Origin: Sphingomonas sp.
GTDB taxonomy: Bacteria > Pseudomonadota > Alphaproteobacteria > Sphingomonadales > Sphingomonadaceae
Direction of reading: 5' to 3'
Assembly (NCBI GenBank): GCA_019635535.1
Contig: JAHBZH010000001.1
Location: 2,632,995-2,696,994, forward strand
Length of the DNA stretch: 64,000 bases
A model generated the notes under the pieces. It was not told where the DNA came from. It made no database searches and worked only from the letters and a program-made list of their open reading frames with translations. Positions 53,112-61,995 of this stretch are shown piece by piece (position 1 is the first letter of the stretch; each line of letters starts with the position of its first letter). Made by a program: the position numbers and the translations under genes.

Positions 53112-53765
53112 TCAATCCTTGGCGGCGGCTTCGCGATCGCGGCTGAGCTCGTCGACCGCGCCCATGATCGTCTGCAGCGCCGTCTTGCCGCTGACCGGAG
53201 CGTCCCGCCGCGACGGCAGATCGCTGCCGGCGAGCAGCGTCTCCAGCGCGACCCGACCGCGCGCCACGCGGCTTTTGATCGTGCCGACCGCGCAGCCGCA
53301 GATTTCGGCCGCTTCCTCATAGGCGAAGCCGCCCGCGCCGACCAGGATCAGCGCCTCGCGCTGAGGCTGAGGCAGGTGCATCAGCGCGCGCTGCATGTCG
53401 CCCAGTTCGATATGCCGGTCCTGGCTCGCCGGCGCGGCGAGCAGCTTGGACGCGGTGATTTCGTCCCATTCGCCCTTGAAGCGGGCGCGGCGCATCTGGC
53501 TCAGAAACAGGTTGCGCAGAATGATGAAGGTCCAGGCACGCATGTTGGTGCCCGCCTGGAAACGCTTGCGCGCCGCCCAGGCCTTGAGTAGCGTCTCCTG
53601 CACCAGATCATCGGCCAGGTCGCGGCTGCCCGACAGCGAACGGCCGAAGGCACGCAGATGCGGGATGACCTGAGTGAGCTGCTGCTTGAACTCAGAGTCG
53701 GTCAGCGGCACCGTCTCGGCGCCGCCCTTGCCGTCTCCGTAGCTTGCCGGCTTCACGCCCGCCAT
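53112..53765 (-). CDS. ecfG: General stress response ECF sigma factor EcfG
   Basis: 217 aa. Sigma-2 region (LTQVIPHLRAFGRSLSGSRDLADDLVQETLLKAW, then MRAWTFIILRNLFLSQMRR) and sigma-4 (LPQPQREALILVGAGGFAYEEAAEICGCAVGTIKSRVARGR) match the ECF15/EcfG group. It directs RNA polymerase to GGAAC-N16/17-CGTT promoters under stress. I use the ATG at 53765; a TTG at 53792 is also in frame. The upstream small gene carries a perfect EcfG promoter, so the sigma factor may drive its own transcription from there. Confidence 0.9.
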   Translation of the reverse strand: MAGVKPASYGDGKGGAETVPLTDSEFKQQLTQVIPHLRAFGRSLSGSRDLADDLVQETLLKAWAARKRFQAGTNMRAWTFIILRNLFLSQMRRARFKGEWDEITASKLLAAPASQDRHIELGDMQRALMHLPQPQREALILVGAGGFAYEEAAEICGCAVGTIKSRVARGRVALETLLAGSDLPSRRDAPVSGKTALQTIMGAVDELSRDREAAAKD

Positions 53766-53843
53766 CAATCCGCCCTTATACCAACGCGACAAGGGGCCGT
53801 AGATGCAACCTGCGGCATCGACACCCCAAGGTCAGGATAGACC

Positions 53844-53981
53844 TTATCGCCAGACAAACAACAGGATCAGGAAGATTGCGGTGACCAAGGCCAGACCCCA
53901 GCCAAGGACGTAGCGCGTCACATGCGGGGTCGATCCCGCACGCGCATCTGTCTTGCTGATATGCCGCCCTTCCTGATCCAT
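53844..53981 (-). CDS. Tail-anchored microprotein upstream of ecfG
   Basis: 45 aa. A polar, charged N-terminal half (MDQEGRHISKTDARAGSTPHVTRYV) and a single C-terminal membrane helix (GWGLALVTAIFLILLFVW). It is too short for routine gene calling. It lies directly behind a perfect EcfG-type promoter and 78 bases before ecfG, so it would be a general-stress-induced membrane peptide and possibly the first gene of the ecfG operon. Confidence 0.55.
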   Translation of the reverse strand: MDQEGRHISKTDARAGSTPHVTRYVLGWGLALVTAIFLILLFVWR

Positions 53982-54021
53982 GCGAAAAGCACCCCTCGGG
54001 TTCCATTCGTTACAGGAAGGC

Positions 54022-54046
54022 AACGCCCGCCGCCCGGGCCGGTTCC
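54022..54046 (-). promoter_or_regulatory. EcfG-type promoter (GGAAC-N16-CGTT)
   Basis: Read on the minus strand: GGAAC (54042-54046), 16 bases, CGTT (54022-54025). This is an exact match to the EcfG consensus and lies 40 bases before the ATG of the 45-aa gene at 53981, with ecfG next downstream. Confidence 0.75.
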
Positions 54047-54093
54047 CACAATCCACCGCGCGGAGCGCACGTTTTCGCGCGCGCGCCGACGGG

Positions 54094-55644
54094 TCAGCCG
54101 CGCAATTCCGGAAGGTGGTCCGCGTCGATATGGTCGGAGAAGCGGGTGATCTTCGCGTCGAACTTCAGCCGCACCTTGCCGGTGGCGCCGTGGCGCTGCT
54201 TGGCGACGATCATCTCGGCCATCTGGTAGACGCGCTGCATGTCGCGCTGCCATTCCTCATGCGCTTCCCAGACCTTGGAATCGTCGCCCTCGATCGGCCG
54301 CTTGGGCTCGCGCGCCGCGACATAATATTCCTCGCGATAGACGAACCAGACCATGTCGGCGTCCTGCTCGATCGACCCGGATTCGCGCAGGTCCGAAAGC
54401 TGCGGGCGCTTGTCCTCGCGCTGCTCGACGGCGCGGCTGAGCTGGGAGAGGGCGAGCACCGGCACGCTCAACTCCTTGGCGAGCGTCTTCAGGCCGCGCG
54501 AGATTTCGGAGATTTCCTGCACGCGATTGTCGTTGTTGCCCCGTCCCGTGCCCTGGAGGAGCTGGAGATAATCGACGATGACGAGGCCGATCCCCTTCTG
54601 CCGCTTCATCCGCCGGGCGCGGGTGCGCAACGCCGCGATGGTGAGGCCGGGCGTGTCGTCGATATAGAGCGGCAGCGTCTCCAGCTCGGCGGCGGCGCGG
54701 GCGAGATTGCGGAAATCGTGCTGGCTGATCTTGCCCATGCGCAGGGCTTCGGAGCTGATCCCGCTATTCTCGGCGAGGATACGCGTGGCGAGCTGGTCGG
54801 CCGACATTTCGAGGCTGAAGAAGGCGATGCCGGCGCCGGCGCGCTTGGCCGGATCGATCCCGTCCTCCTCGTCCTGCAGCCAGCGCCGCGCGGTGTTGAA
54901 GGCGATGTTGGTGGCGAGCGCCGTCTTGCCCATGCCGGGGCGGCCGGCGAGGATGACGAGATCGGAGCCGTGCAGGCCGCCGGTCTTGGCGTTGACCGTC
55001 TCCAGGCCGGTGGTGAGGCCGGAGAGGCCGCCGCCGGAATTGAGCGCCTTTTCCGCCATCTGGACGGCCATGCGGGTGGCTGTCGCGAAGCTCTTCACCG
55101 AGCCCTCGCCGCCCCCTTCCTCGGCGACGCGGTAGAGCGCGGCCTCGGCACTCTCGATCTGGCCCTTGGGATCGACCTCGTCCGACGTGTCGAGCGCCTG
55201 CTCGACCATCTCGCGCCCGACGCCGACCAGGGCGCGCAGCAGCGCGAGATCGTAGATCTGGTCGGCGAAATCGCGCGCGCCGATCACGGTGGCGGAGCCG
55301 GAGCCGGTGAGCTGCGCCAGATAGGCCGGGCCGCCCAGCTCCTTCATCTGCTCGTCCGCCTCGAACAAAGGGCGCAGCGTGACGGGGCTGGCGATCATGT
55401 TCCTGTCGAGCAGGCGCAATATCTGATCGTAGATGCGCGCGTGGAGCGGCTCGAAAAAATGCTCCGGGCGCAGGCGAATCTGGATGTCCTCGGCCAGCCG
55501 GTTGTCGATCATCAGCGCGCCGAGCAGCGCCGCCTCGGCCTCGACATTGTGCGGGAGCGACTGGGTCGCGGGCTCGGATTCGACGACGTTGAACGAGGGT
55601 TGGGCCATGCCCGACTCATTGGACCCTTCCGCCGCGGCGCTCAA
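54094..55644 (-). CDS. dnaB: Replicative DNA helicase DnaB
   Basis: 516 aa (504 from Met13). N-terminal domain (PHNVEAEAALLGALMID) and RecA-like helicase domain with Walker A AGRPGMGKTA, FSLEMSADQLATRI, DYLQLL Walker B and ALSQLSRAVEQREDKRPQLSDLRESGSIEQDADM. It opens the replication fork as a hexamer. No DnaC/loader gene adjacent. Divergent from the UPF0262 gene with 59 bases between starts. Confidence 0.97.
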   Translation of the reverse strand: MSAAAEGSNESGMAQPSFNVVESEPATQSLPHNVEAEAALLGALMIDNRLAEDIQIRLRPEHFFEPLHARIYDQILRLLDRNMIASPVTLRPLFEADEQMKELGGPAYLAQLTGSGSATVIGARDFADQIYDLALLRALVGVGREMVEQALDTSDEVDPKGQIESAEAALYRVAEEGGGEGSVKSFATATRMAVQMAEKALNSGGGLSGLTTGLETVNAKTGGLHGSDLVILAGRPGMGKTALATNIAFNTARRWLQDEEDGIDPAKRAGAGIAFFSLEMSADQLATRILAENSGISSEALRMGKISQHDFRNLARAAAELETLPLYIDDTPGLTIAALRTRARRMKRQKGIGLVIVDYLQLLQGTGRGNNDNRVQEISEISRGLKTLAKELSVPVLALSQLSRAVEQREDKRPQLSDLRESGSIEQDADMVWFVYREEYYVAAREPKRPIEGDDSKVWEAHEEWQRDMQRVYQMAEMIVAKQRHGATGKVRLKFDAKITRFSDHIDADHLPELRG

Positions 55645-55703
55645 GCCAGCAACCCTGTGGAACTGATGTGGATAAGCGATGCTGCACCTGCTAACAGATC
55701 AAT

Positions 55704-56222
55704 ATGGGCCATCCGCGCATCATCGCCATCGAGCTGGACGAGCGGTCGATCCTGCGCCGCAGCGCGGATATCGAGCAGGAGCGGCGGATCGCGATCTTCG
55801 ATCTGCTGGAGGCGAATCATTTCGACGTCGCGGGCCATGCGGGGCCGTTCCGGGTGATGCTCCGGGTCGAGGAAGGGCGGCTTGCGATCGAGCTGGGCGA
55901 CGAGGCCGGCGCGGCATTGGACACGATCCGCATCGGCCTGGCCCGCTTCCGCCGCCCGATCCGCGACTATTTCCAGATCTGCGAATCCTATTTCCGGGCG
56001 GTGCGTTCCGACAGCCCGCGCGGCATGGAGGCGATCGACATGGCGCGGCGCGGCCTGCACAACGAGGCGGCGGCCCTGCTCGTCGAGCGGCTGAAGGACC
56101 AGGTCGAGATGGATTTCGACACCGCCCGGCGGCTCTTCACCCTGATCTGCGTGCTGCACATCAGGGCCTCGACGACGGCGGTTGACTCGCACGGCGGCCA
56201 CCACGCATCCAACGCGGCATGA
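55704..56222 (+). CDS. UPF0262 family protein
   Basis: 172 aa. RIIAIELDERSILRRSADIEQERRIAIFDLLEANHF and the IRDYFQICESYFRAVRSDSPRGMEAIDMARRGLHNEAAALL segment define the family, which is found mainly in Alphaproteobacteria. The function is unknown. It precedes dcd with 41 bases between. Confidence 0.9.
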   Translation: MGHPRIIAIELDERSILRRSADIEQERRIAIFDLLEANHFDVAGHAGPFRVMLRVEEGRLAIELGDEAGAALDTIRIGLARFRRPIRDYFQICESYFRAVRSDSPRGMEAIDMARRGLHNEAAALLVERLKDQVEMDFDTARRLFTLICVLHIRASTTAVDSHGGHHASNAA

Positions 56223-56263
56223 CCCGTCGCCCGCTTCCCCGTTCGATTCGGGGCCTCGCCTAG

Positions 56264-56818
56264 ATGTCCATTCTCTCCGACCGCTGGATTCGCGCGCAGG
56301 CGAACGCCCACGGCATGATCGAGCCCTTCGTCGAATCGCAGCGGCGCGAGGGATGCATCAGCTACGGCCTCTCCTCCTACGGCTATGACGCGCGCGTGGC
56401 GGACGAATTCAAGATCTTCACCAATGTCGACAGCGCCATCGTCGATCCCAAGGATTTCGCGGCCAACAGCTTCGTCGACCGCAAGACCGACGTGTGCGTC
56501 ATCCCGCCCAACAGCTTCGCGCTGGCGCGGACGGTGGAATATTTCCGGGTGCCGCGCGATGTGCTCGTCATCTGCCTGGGCAAATCCACCTATGCGCGTT
56601 GCGGCATCATCGTGAACGTGACGCCGCTGGAGCCGGGCTGGGAAGGCCATGTGACGCTGGAATTCAGCAACACGACGCCCCTGCCCGCGAAAATCTACGC
56701 GAACGAGGGCGCCTGCCAGTTCCTGTTCCTGCAGGGCAACGAGCCGTGCGAGACCAGCTATGCCGACCGCGCCGGCAAATATATGGGCCAGAAGGGCGTG
56801 ACCCTGCCGAAGCTGTGA
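56264..56818 (+). CDS. dcd: dCTP deaminase
   Basis: 184 aa. [67 protein letters not shown] with the catalytic Glu. It deaminates dCTP to dUTP, a source of dTMP. The gap at 56819-57005 that follows contains nothing I can identify. Confidence 0.97.
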   Translation: MSILSDRWIRAQANAHGMIEPFVESQRREGCISYGLSSYGYDARVADEFKIFTNVDSAIVDPKDFAANSFVDRKTDVCVIPPNSFALARTVEYFRVPRDVLVICLGKSTYARCGIIVNVTPLEPGWEGHVTLEFSNTTPLPAKIYANEGACQFLFLQGNEPCETSYADRAGKYMGQKGVTLPKL

Positions 56819-57005
56819 CGTGGATCGACGGCGTTGCACGCCGCGGAAGTTGACGAACCTGACGCCACGTCGGGGATGAATCCCTTCCGCGCCAGCAGTT
56901 TCAGGCCGCAACGAAAGACAAGGCGAGAGGGCGAAGGTCATGGCGCGCTCCAAATCGCGGCGAGCCTGACAGAGCAATTCCTACATTCCAAGCCCCGGTC
57001 AAAGA

Positions 57006-57599
57006 TCAGCTTGCCGCGTCGTCGGCCAGTTCGCCGGGACCGCGCAGGATCTTCTCTACCCAGTCCGCATAGCAGGCAATGAAGTTGGTCAGGAGCCTGA
57101 CCGCCTTCCCGTCCTTCAGCGCGCCATTCTCGTCGAACCAGTCGCCGACATTGGCGAGATAGGCCTCCGGCTGCTGCATCAGCGGAATGTCGAGGAAGAC
57201 GCAGGACTGGCGCAGATGATGGTTGGCGCCAAACGCGCCGAGCGCCCCCGGCGTCGCGCTGACGATGGCGCCAGGCTTCTTGGCGAAGACCGACTGGCCA
57301 TAGGGCCGCGAGCCGACGTCGATCGCATTCTTGAGCACGCCGGGCATGGAGCGGTTATATTCGGGTGTGACGAACAGCACGCCGTCGGCCGGCCGGACCT
57401 GATCGCGGAACATCCGCCACGCGGCGGGGGCTTCGTCCGGATCGAGGTCCTGATCGTAGTGCGGCAGATCGCCGATCTCGACGATCGCCAGTTTCAGCCG
57501 GTCCGGCGCCAGGTCGGCGAGGATATGAGCGATGCGGCGGTTGAAGGAATCCTTGCGCAGGCTGCCGACAAGGACGGCGATGTCGCGGGGAGTGGCCAT
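57006..57599 (-). CDS. NADPH-dependent FMN reductase family protein
   Basis: 197 aa, flavodoxin-like. VGSLRKDSFNRRIAHILADLAP binds the FMN phosphate, FVTPEYNRSMPGVLKNAIDVGSRP is the family motif and SATPGALGAFGANHHLRQ follows. It reduces FMN, quinones or azo/chromate compounds. It lies 15 bases after the stop of the cytochrome gene and is probably co-transcribed with it. Confidence 0.92.
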   Translation of the reverse strand: MATPRDIAVLVGSLRKDSFNRRIAHILADLAPDRLKLAIVEIGDLPHYDQDLDPDEAPAAWRMFRDQVRPADGVLFVTPEYNRSMPGVLKNAIDVGSRPYGQSVFAKKPGAIVSATPGALGAFGANHHLRQSCVFLDIPLMQQPEAYLANVGDWFDENGALKDGKAVRLLTNFIACYADWVEKILRGPGELADDAAS

Positions 57600-57614
57600 G
57601 CCCCTCCCTACGCT

Positions 57615-58475
57615 CTACCGGGCCAGTCGTTCCGCCCGCGCGACGAGGTAGGCATGGATCGCATCGATCTCCGTGTCGGAATAGTGCCGGGTGTCGTTCT
57701 CGGCGATCTCCCGCATCAGGCCGAGATCGCGGCCGTGCGGCGCGACGCCGGCGCGCATCAGGGTACGGAACTGCGCCCGGTCATAGGCGCCCGCGATGGT
57801 AAGATCCGGCGCGAGCACCTCCGGCATCGGCTCCCCGCCCGTCAGGTCCGGGCCGTGACAGCCGGCGCACTGAACCTCGGCGAGCCGGCGGCCCGCCGCA
57901 TGTTCGGCGCCGAGATCGTAGGGCCGGGTCACGCGGAATTCCTCGATCATCGCCATTGCGGGGCGAATGCCGCCACTCGCCAGCGCAAAACGCCCGATCG
58001 GCCCCCATTCGAGCGGCGACACCGGCGCCCCGGCGCGCGGCACCGAGCGGATATAGGCGATCAGGGCGGCGACCTCCTGATCGGTGAGCCGCGCATAGAC
58101 TTCGGACGGCATGTCGAACAAAGCCCGCCCGTCGGCCCCGATGCCCTGACGGATCGCCTGGGCGAGCTGCTGGTCGCTGACCCGCGTCGCCAGCTCGTTG
58201 AGATTGGGCGCCCAGAGCCGAACGACGTTCGGCACATCGGCCATCATCCGCCCGCGCAGCCCCTCGCCATGGCAGTTCACGCAGCCGAGGATGCGCGCCT
58301 GCCGGCCGGCATCGGCGAGCTGGACGGGCGTGGGCGCGGCGAGGCGTTCGGGCGCGGCCTCGTGGCGCGCGCCCAGCACCTGCGCCGAGGTGAACCAGAC
58401 CCAGCCGACGAAGGCGAGCGCCAGAACGGTCAGGCCGGCCAGGGCATAGCCCAGCCAGCGGAACAGCATCTTCAT
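57615..58475 (-). CDS. Dihaem c-type cytochrome, membrane-anchored
   Basis: 286 aa. N-terminal helix (YALAGLTVLALAFVGWVWF), then two cytochrome c domains with haem sites CVNCH (near 65) and CAGCH (near 203) and axial Met candidates such as DMPSEV and MPEVL. It carries electrons in the periplasm, probably with a dehydrogenase or oxidase that is not adjacent. Downstream is an FMN reductase. 126 bases separate it from RNase R. Confidence 0.92.
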   Translation of the reverse strand: MKMLFRWLGYALAGLTVLALAFVGWVWFTSAQVLGARHEAAPERLAAPTPVQLADAGRQARILGCVNCHGEGLRGRMMADVPNVVRLWAPNLNELATRVSDQQLAQAIRQGIGADGRALFDMPSEVYARLTDQEVAALIAYIRSVPRAGAPVSPLEWGPIGRFALASGGIRPAMAMIEEFRVTRPYDLGAEHAAGRRLAEVQCAGCHGPDLTGGEPMPEVLAPDLTIAGAYDRAQFRTLMRAGVAPHGRDLGLMREIAENDTRHYSDTEIDAIHAYLVARAERLAR

Positions 58476-58601
58476 GCGAGGAACCTTTCTCTCCCCAGAA
58501 ATTCGCCGTGTTATTTATATAACACAGTCTGTCGGGAAAATGAACGAAACGCTCCCGGAACCATTACCCCATGCCGCGCCCGAAAAGAAGCGGGCCTGCC
58601 G

Positions 58602-60911
58602 CTAGCGACGGCCCCGGTGGCGGATGTTCGCGGGCCGGCCGCGCTTGCCGACCATGTGGCCGGCCGTGTCGCGGCGGGGGCCGCGCGGGGGCCGCGCCCG
58701 CTCTTCCCCGCCGCGCGGGCCGTCGGGCAGCTCGAAGCGCAGATTGCCGCTCACCGGATCGGCTTCGGCGAGGCGCAGCGGCAGGCGCTGACCGATCGTG
58801 AAGGTCTCGCCGCTGTCCTCGCCAGTCAGGCTGTGGCTGCTCTCGTCGTAACGGAAATATTCGTTGCCCAGCAGAGCCGCCGGGACGAGGCCGTCGCCGC
58901 CCAGTTCCTCCACCGTCGCGAAGAAGCCGAAGGGCTGCACGCCGGTGACCCGGCAGTGCAGCACCTGACCGACATGATCGGCGAGATAGGCGGCGACATA
59001 GCGGTCCATCGTTTCGCGCTCGGCGATCATCGCCCGGCGCTCCAGATTGGAGATGAGCTCACCCGTCGCCTCCATCGACGCGGCCTCCTCACCGCTCAGC
59101 GCGCCTTCGCCCAGCCGATACGCGCCGACCAGCGCGCGGTGGACGAGGAGGTCGGCATAGCGGCGGATCGGCGAGGTGAAGTGGGCGTAGGAGCCGAGCG
59201 CGAGACCGAAATGCCCCTGGTTGCGCGGGGCGTAATAGGCCTGGGTCTGGGTGCGCAGCACCTGCTCCATCACCTGCGGGCGGAAATCCGCATCGCCGAT
59301 CCGCGTCAGAATGTGATTGAACGTCGCCGGGCGGATCACCTGCCCCATCGCGAATTCGAGGCCAAACGTGTCGAGATAGTCCTTCAGCGCGACCAGCTTC
59401 TCGCGCGCCGGCGGCTCGTGGACGCGGTACATGACCGGGGCTTGTCTTCCCTCCAGCGCCTTGGCCGCCGCGACATTGGCGGCGATCATGTAATCCTCGA
59501 TGAGCTTGTGCGCGTCGAGCCGCTCGCGCGGGGCGACGGAGAGGATGCGGCCCTTCTCGTCGAGCGTCACCCGGCGCTCGGGCAGGTCCAGCTCCAGCGG
59601 GGCGCGCTTCGCCCGCGCCTTGTAAAGCGCCCGCCAGCACTCCCAGAGCGGGATCAGGGTGGAATGGACGAGGGCGGGAAGGACGGGGCCATTGCTCTCG
59701 ATCTCCGGCATGGCGCAGGTCGGCGAAGACACTTCGATCCGATCCTGCCCGGCTTCCGCATCGATCGCCGCTTGGGCGTCCTCATAGGCGATGTTCGCGG
59801 CGATGCGGACGCGAGCGCGGGTGAAGCGCCAGGATTTAAGCGCGCCGACCTTCGTCACCTGGAGATGGCAGACCAAAGCGGCGCGATCCTCGCCCTGCTT
59901 CAGCGAGCAGATGCCGGCGCTCAATTCCTCCGGCAGCATCGGCACGACGCGGTCGGGGAAATAGACGCTGTTGCCGCGCTTGCGAGCCTCCCTGTCCAAA
60001 GCCGAGCCGGGGCGGACGTAGAAGCTGACATCGGCGATCGCGACGATCGCCTGCCAGCCGCCTTCGTTGGCGGGATCGTCGTCCGGCGCGGCCCAGACCG
60101 CATCGTCATGGTCGCGCGCGTCCGCCGGATCGATCGCGACGATCGGGATGTGGGTGAGGTCTTCGCGATCCCCCAAAGGCTGCTTGGCCGCCCGCGTCGC
60201 CTCGGCCAGCACCGCGTCGGGGAAGACATGCGGAATCTCATGCTTGTGGATCGCGATCAGGCTGAAGCTGCGTGGGGCGAAGGGATCGCCGAGGATCGTG
60301 TCCACCCGCGCGGAGAGGCGCGGGGGCCGGCCGGTCTTTTCGGCCAGCACGAGATCGCCGACCTGTGCGTCGCCGAGATCGGAAATGGGCAGCTCGCGCC
60401 GCTCCTTCTTCTCGACGGGCTTCAGCCAATGCTTGTCGCCCTCCCGATGGATGACGCCGAGCAGCAGCTCGCTGCCTTTCAGCAGCTTCTTCATCGGATG
60501 GGCGACCCAGCCGCCGTCCCGGCCCTCCTCGTTGCGCGCCAGGATGCGATCGCCGACGCCGAGCGCCGGCCCGCGCCCCTTGCGCTCCATCACGCGCAGG
60601 CGGGGCGGCGGCGCCTCCGCCTCCCAGCGTTCCGGCACCGCGAAGGCGCGGCCCGCATCGTCCACGTCGACGACGCGCAGCACCGTCACCTTCGGCACCC
60701 CGCCGAACCGGTGGAAGGCGCGCCCCGGCCCGGCGTCGATCAGCCCCTCGTCGCCCATATCCTTGAGCAGTGCCTTCAGCGCGATCTTCTCATTGCCCTT
60801 CAGGCCGAACGCCCTGGCGATCTCGCGCTTGCCCGCCGTCCGGTCGGACGACTGGAGGAACTCGAGAATCTGCTCGCGGGTGGGAAGGCCGGGCTTGGGC
60901 TTTCTGGCCAT
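58602..60911 (-). CDS. rnr: Ribonuclease R
   Basis: 769 aa. Winged-helix N-terminal domain, cold-shock domains, the RNB catalytic domain (AIDPADARDHDDAV with four Asp; PMLPEELSAGICSLKQGEDRAA) and an S1 domain near the end, followed by an Arg/Gly-rich tail (PRGGEERARPPRGPRRDTAGH). It degrades structured RNA 3' to 5'. The ATG abuts the stop of the FAH-family gene. Confidence 0.95.
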   Translation of the reverse strand: MARKPKPGLPTREQILEFLQSSDRTAGKREIARAFGLKGNEKIALKALLKDMGDEGLIDAGPGRAFHRFGGVPKVTVLRVVDVDDAGRAFAVPERWEAEAPPPRLRVMERKGRGPALGVGDRILARNEEGRDGGWVAHPMKKLLKGSELLLGVIHREGDKHWLKPVEKKERRELPISDLGDAQVGDLVLAEKTGRPPRLSARVDTILGDPFAPRSFSLIAIHKHEIPHVFPDAVLAEATRAAKQPLGDREDLTHIPIVAIDPADARDHDDAVWAAPDDDPANEGGWQAIVAIADVSFYVRPGSALDREARKRGNSVYFPDRVVPMLPEELSAGICSLKQGEDRAALVCHLQVTKVGALKSWRFTRARVRIAANIAYEDAQAAIDAEAGQDRIEVSSPTCAMPEIESNGPVLPALVHSTLIPLWECWRALYKARAKRAPLELDLPERRVTLDEKGRILSVAPRERLDAHKLIEDYMIAANVAAAKALEGRQAPVMYRVHEPPAREKLVALKDYLDTFGLEFAMGQVIRPATFNHILTRIGDADFRPQVMEQVLRTQTQAYYAPRNQGHFGLALGSYAHFTSPIRRYADLLVHRALVGAYRLGEGALSGEEAASMEATGELISNLERRAMIAERETMDRYVAAYLADHVGQVLHCRVTGVQPFGFFATVEELGGDGLVPAALLGNEYFRYDESSHSLTGEDSGETFTIGQRLPLRLAEADPVSGNLRFELPDGPRGGEERARPPRGPRRDTAGHMVGKRGRPANIRHRGRR

Positions 60912-61919
60912 TCAGGCCGAAACCACTTCCTGCGCGATGGTTCCGAAGATCGGGTGGCCGTGCGCGTCGTCCATCCAGATGCGGACGGTGTCGCCGGGCT
61001 TGAGGAAGGGGGTGGCGGGCTTGCCGTCGAGGATGGTCTCGACGGTGCGGATTTCGGCGAGGCAGGAATAGCCCTTGCCGCCGCGATCCACCGGCTTGCC
61101 GGGGCCGCCGTCCGCGTCCTTGTTGGAGACCGTGCCGGAGCCGATGATCGTGCCGGCGCCCAGATTCCGGGTCTTTGCCAGATGCGCGATCAGGGTGCCG
61201 AAATCGAAGGTCATATCGACGCCCGCATCGGCGCGGCCGAAGGGCTCGCCGTTGAGGTCGACCTTGAGCACGCCATGCAGCTTGCCGTCCGCCCATGCGT
61301 CGCCCAGTGCGTCGGGCGTCACGAAGACGGGCGAGAGCGCGGAAGCCGGCTTGGACTGGAGGAAGCCGAAGCCCTTGGCCAGCTCGGCCGGGATGAGGCC
61401 CCGGAGGGACACGTCGTTGACCAGGCCGATCAGCCGGATGTGGCCGAGCGCGTCGGCGCGGGAGACGCCGCGCGGCACGTCGCCGGTGACGACGACGATC
61501 TCCGCCTCGAGATCGCAGCCCCAGGCCTCGTCCGCCAGCGGGACCGGATCGCGGGGGGCGAGCATCTCGTCGGACGCGCCCTGATACATGAGCGGATCGG
61601 TCCAGAAACTCTCCGGCATCTCGGCGCCGCGCGCCTTCCGCACCAGCTCGACATGGTTCACATAGGCCGATCCGTCCGCCCACTGATAGGCGCGCGGCAG
61701 CGGCGCGTCCGCCTCGCGTTCGTGAAAGCGCTCGCGCGGGATCGCCTCATGCGCCAGATCGGTCGCGAGCAGGCGCAGGGCCGGCTCCGCGTTCGCCCAA
61801 TCGTCCAATGCCGCCTGCAAGGTCGGCGCGATGTGGCGCGCGTCCGCGCACCAGGCGAGATCGTCCGAGACCACCACCAGCCGCCCGTCGCGACCGCTCT
61901 TCATGCTGCCAAGTTTCAT
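60912..61919 (-). CDS. Fumarylacetoacetate hydrolase (FAH) family protein
   Basis: 335 aa from MKLGSMKSGRDGRL. Metal-binding Glu motif DLEAEIVVVTGDVPRGVS (EAE), VNDVSLRGLIP, and IIGSGTVSNKDADGG characterise the family. Members hydrolyse fumarylacetoacetate, fumarylpyruvate or act as decarboxylases; the substrate here is unknown. It lies next to rnr with zero spacing; mmsA is divergent. Confidence 0.88.
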   Translation of the reverse strand: MKLGSMKSGRDGRLVVVSDDLAWCADARHIAPTLQAALDDWANAEPALRLLATDLAHEAIPRERFHEREADAPLPRAYQWADGSAYVNHVELVRKARGAEMPESFWTDPLMYQGASDEMLAPRDPVPLADEAWGCDLEAEIVVVTGDVPRGVSRADALGHIRLIGLVNDVSLRGLIPAELAKGFGFLQSKPASALSPVFVTPDALGDAWADGKLHGVLKVDLNGEPFGRADAGVDMTFDFGTLIAHLAKTRNLGAGTIIGSGTVSNKDADGGPGKPVDRGGKGYSCLAEIRTVETILDGKPATPFLKPGDTVRIWMDDAHGHPIFGTIAQEVVSA

Positions 61920-61995
61920 GGCCCTGCACTGGCATTTCCGCGCCGGCTTGGCTAGGGCCACGGGCGATCCGGCCCTTTCGAGTCACGAGGATATC

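Noticed and set aside
57216-61955. A very long open frame on the + strand opposite the FMN reductase, cytochrome, RNase R and FAH genes
   Set aside because: It is the antisense shadow of four well-supported minus-strand genes; its translation is Arg/Ala/Gly-rich low complexity, as expected from high GC codon bias.
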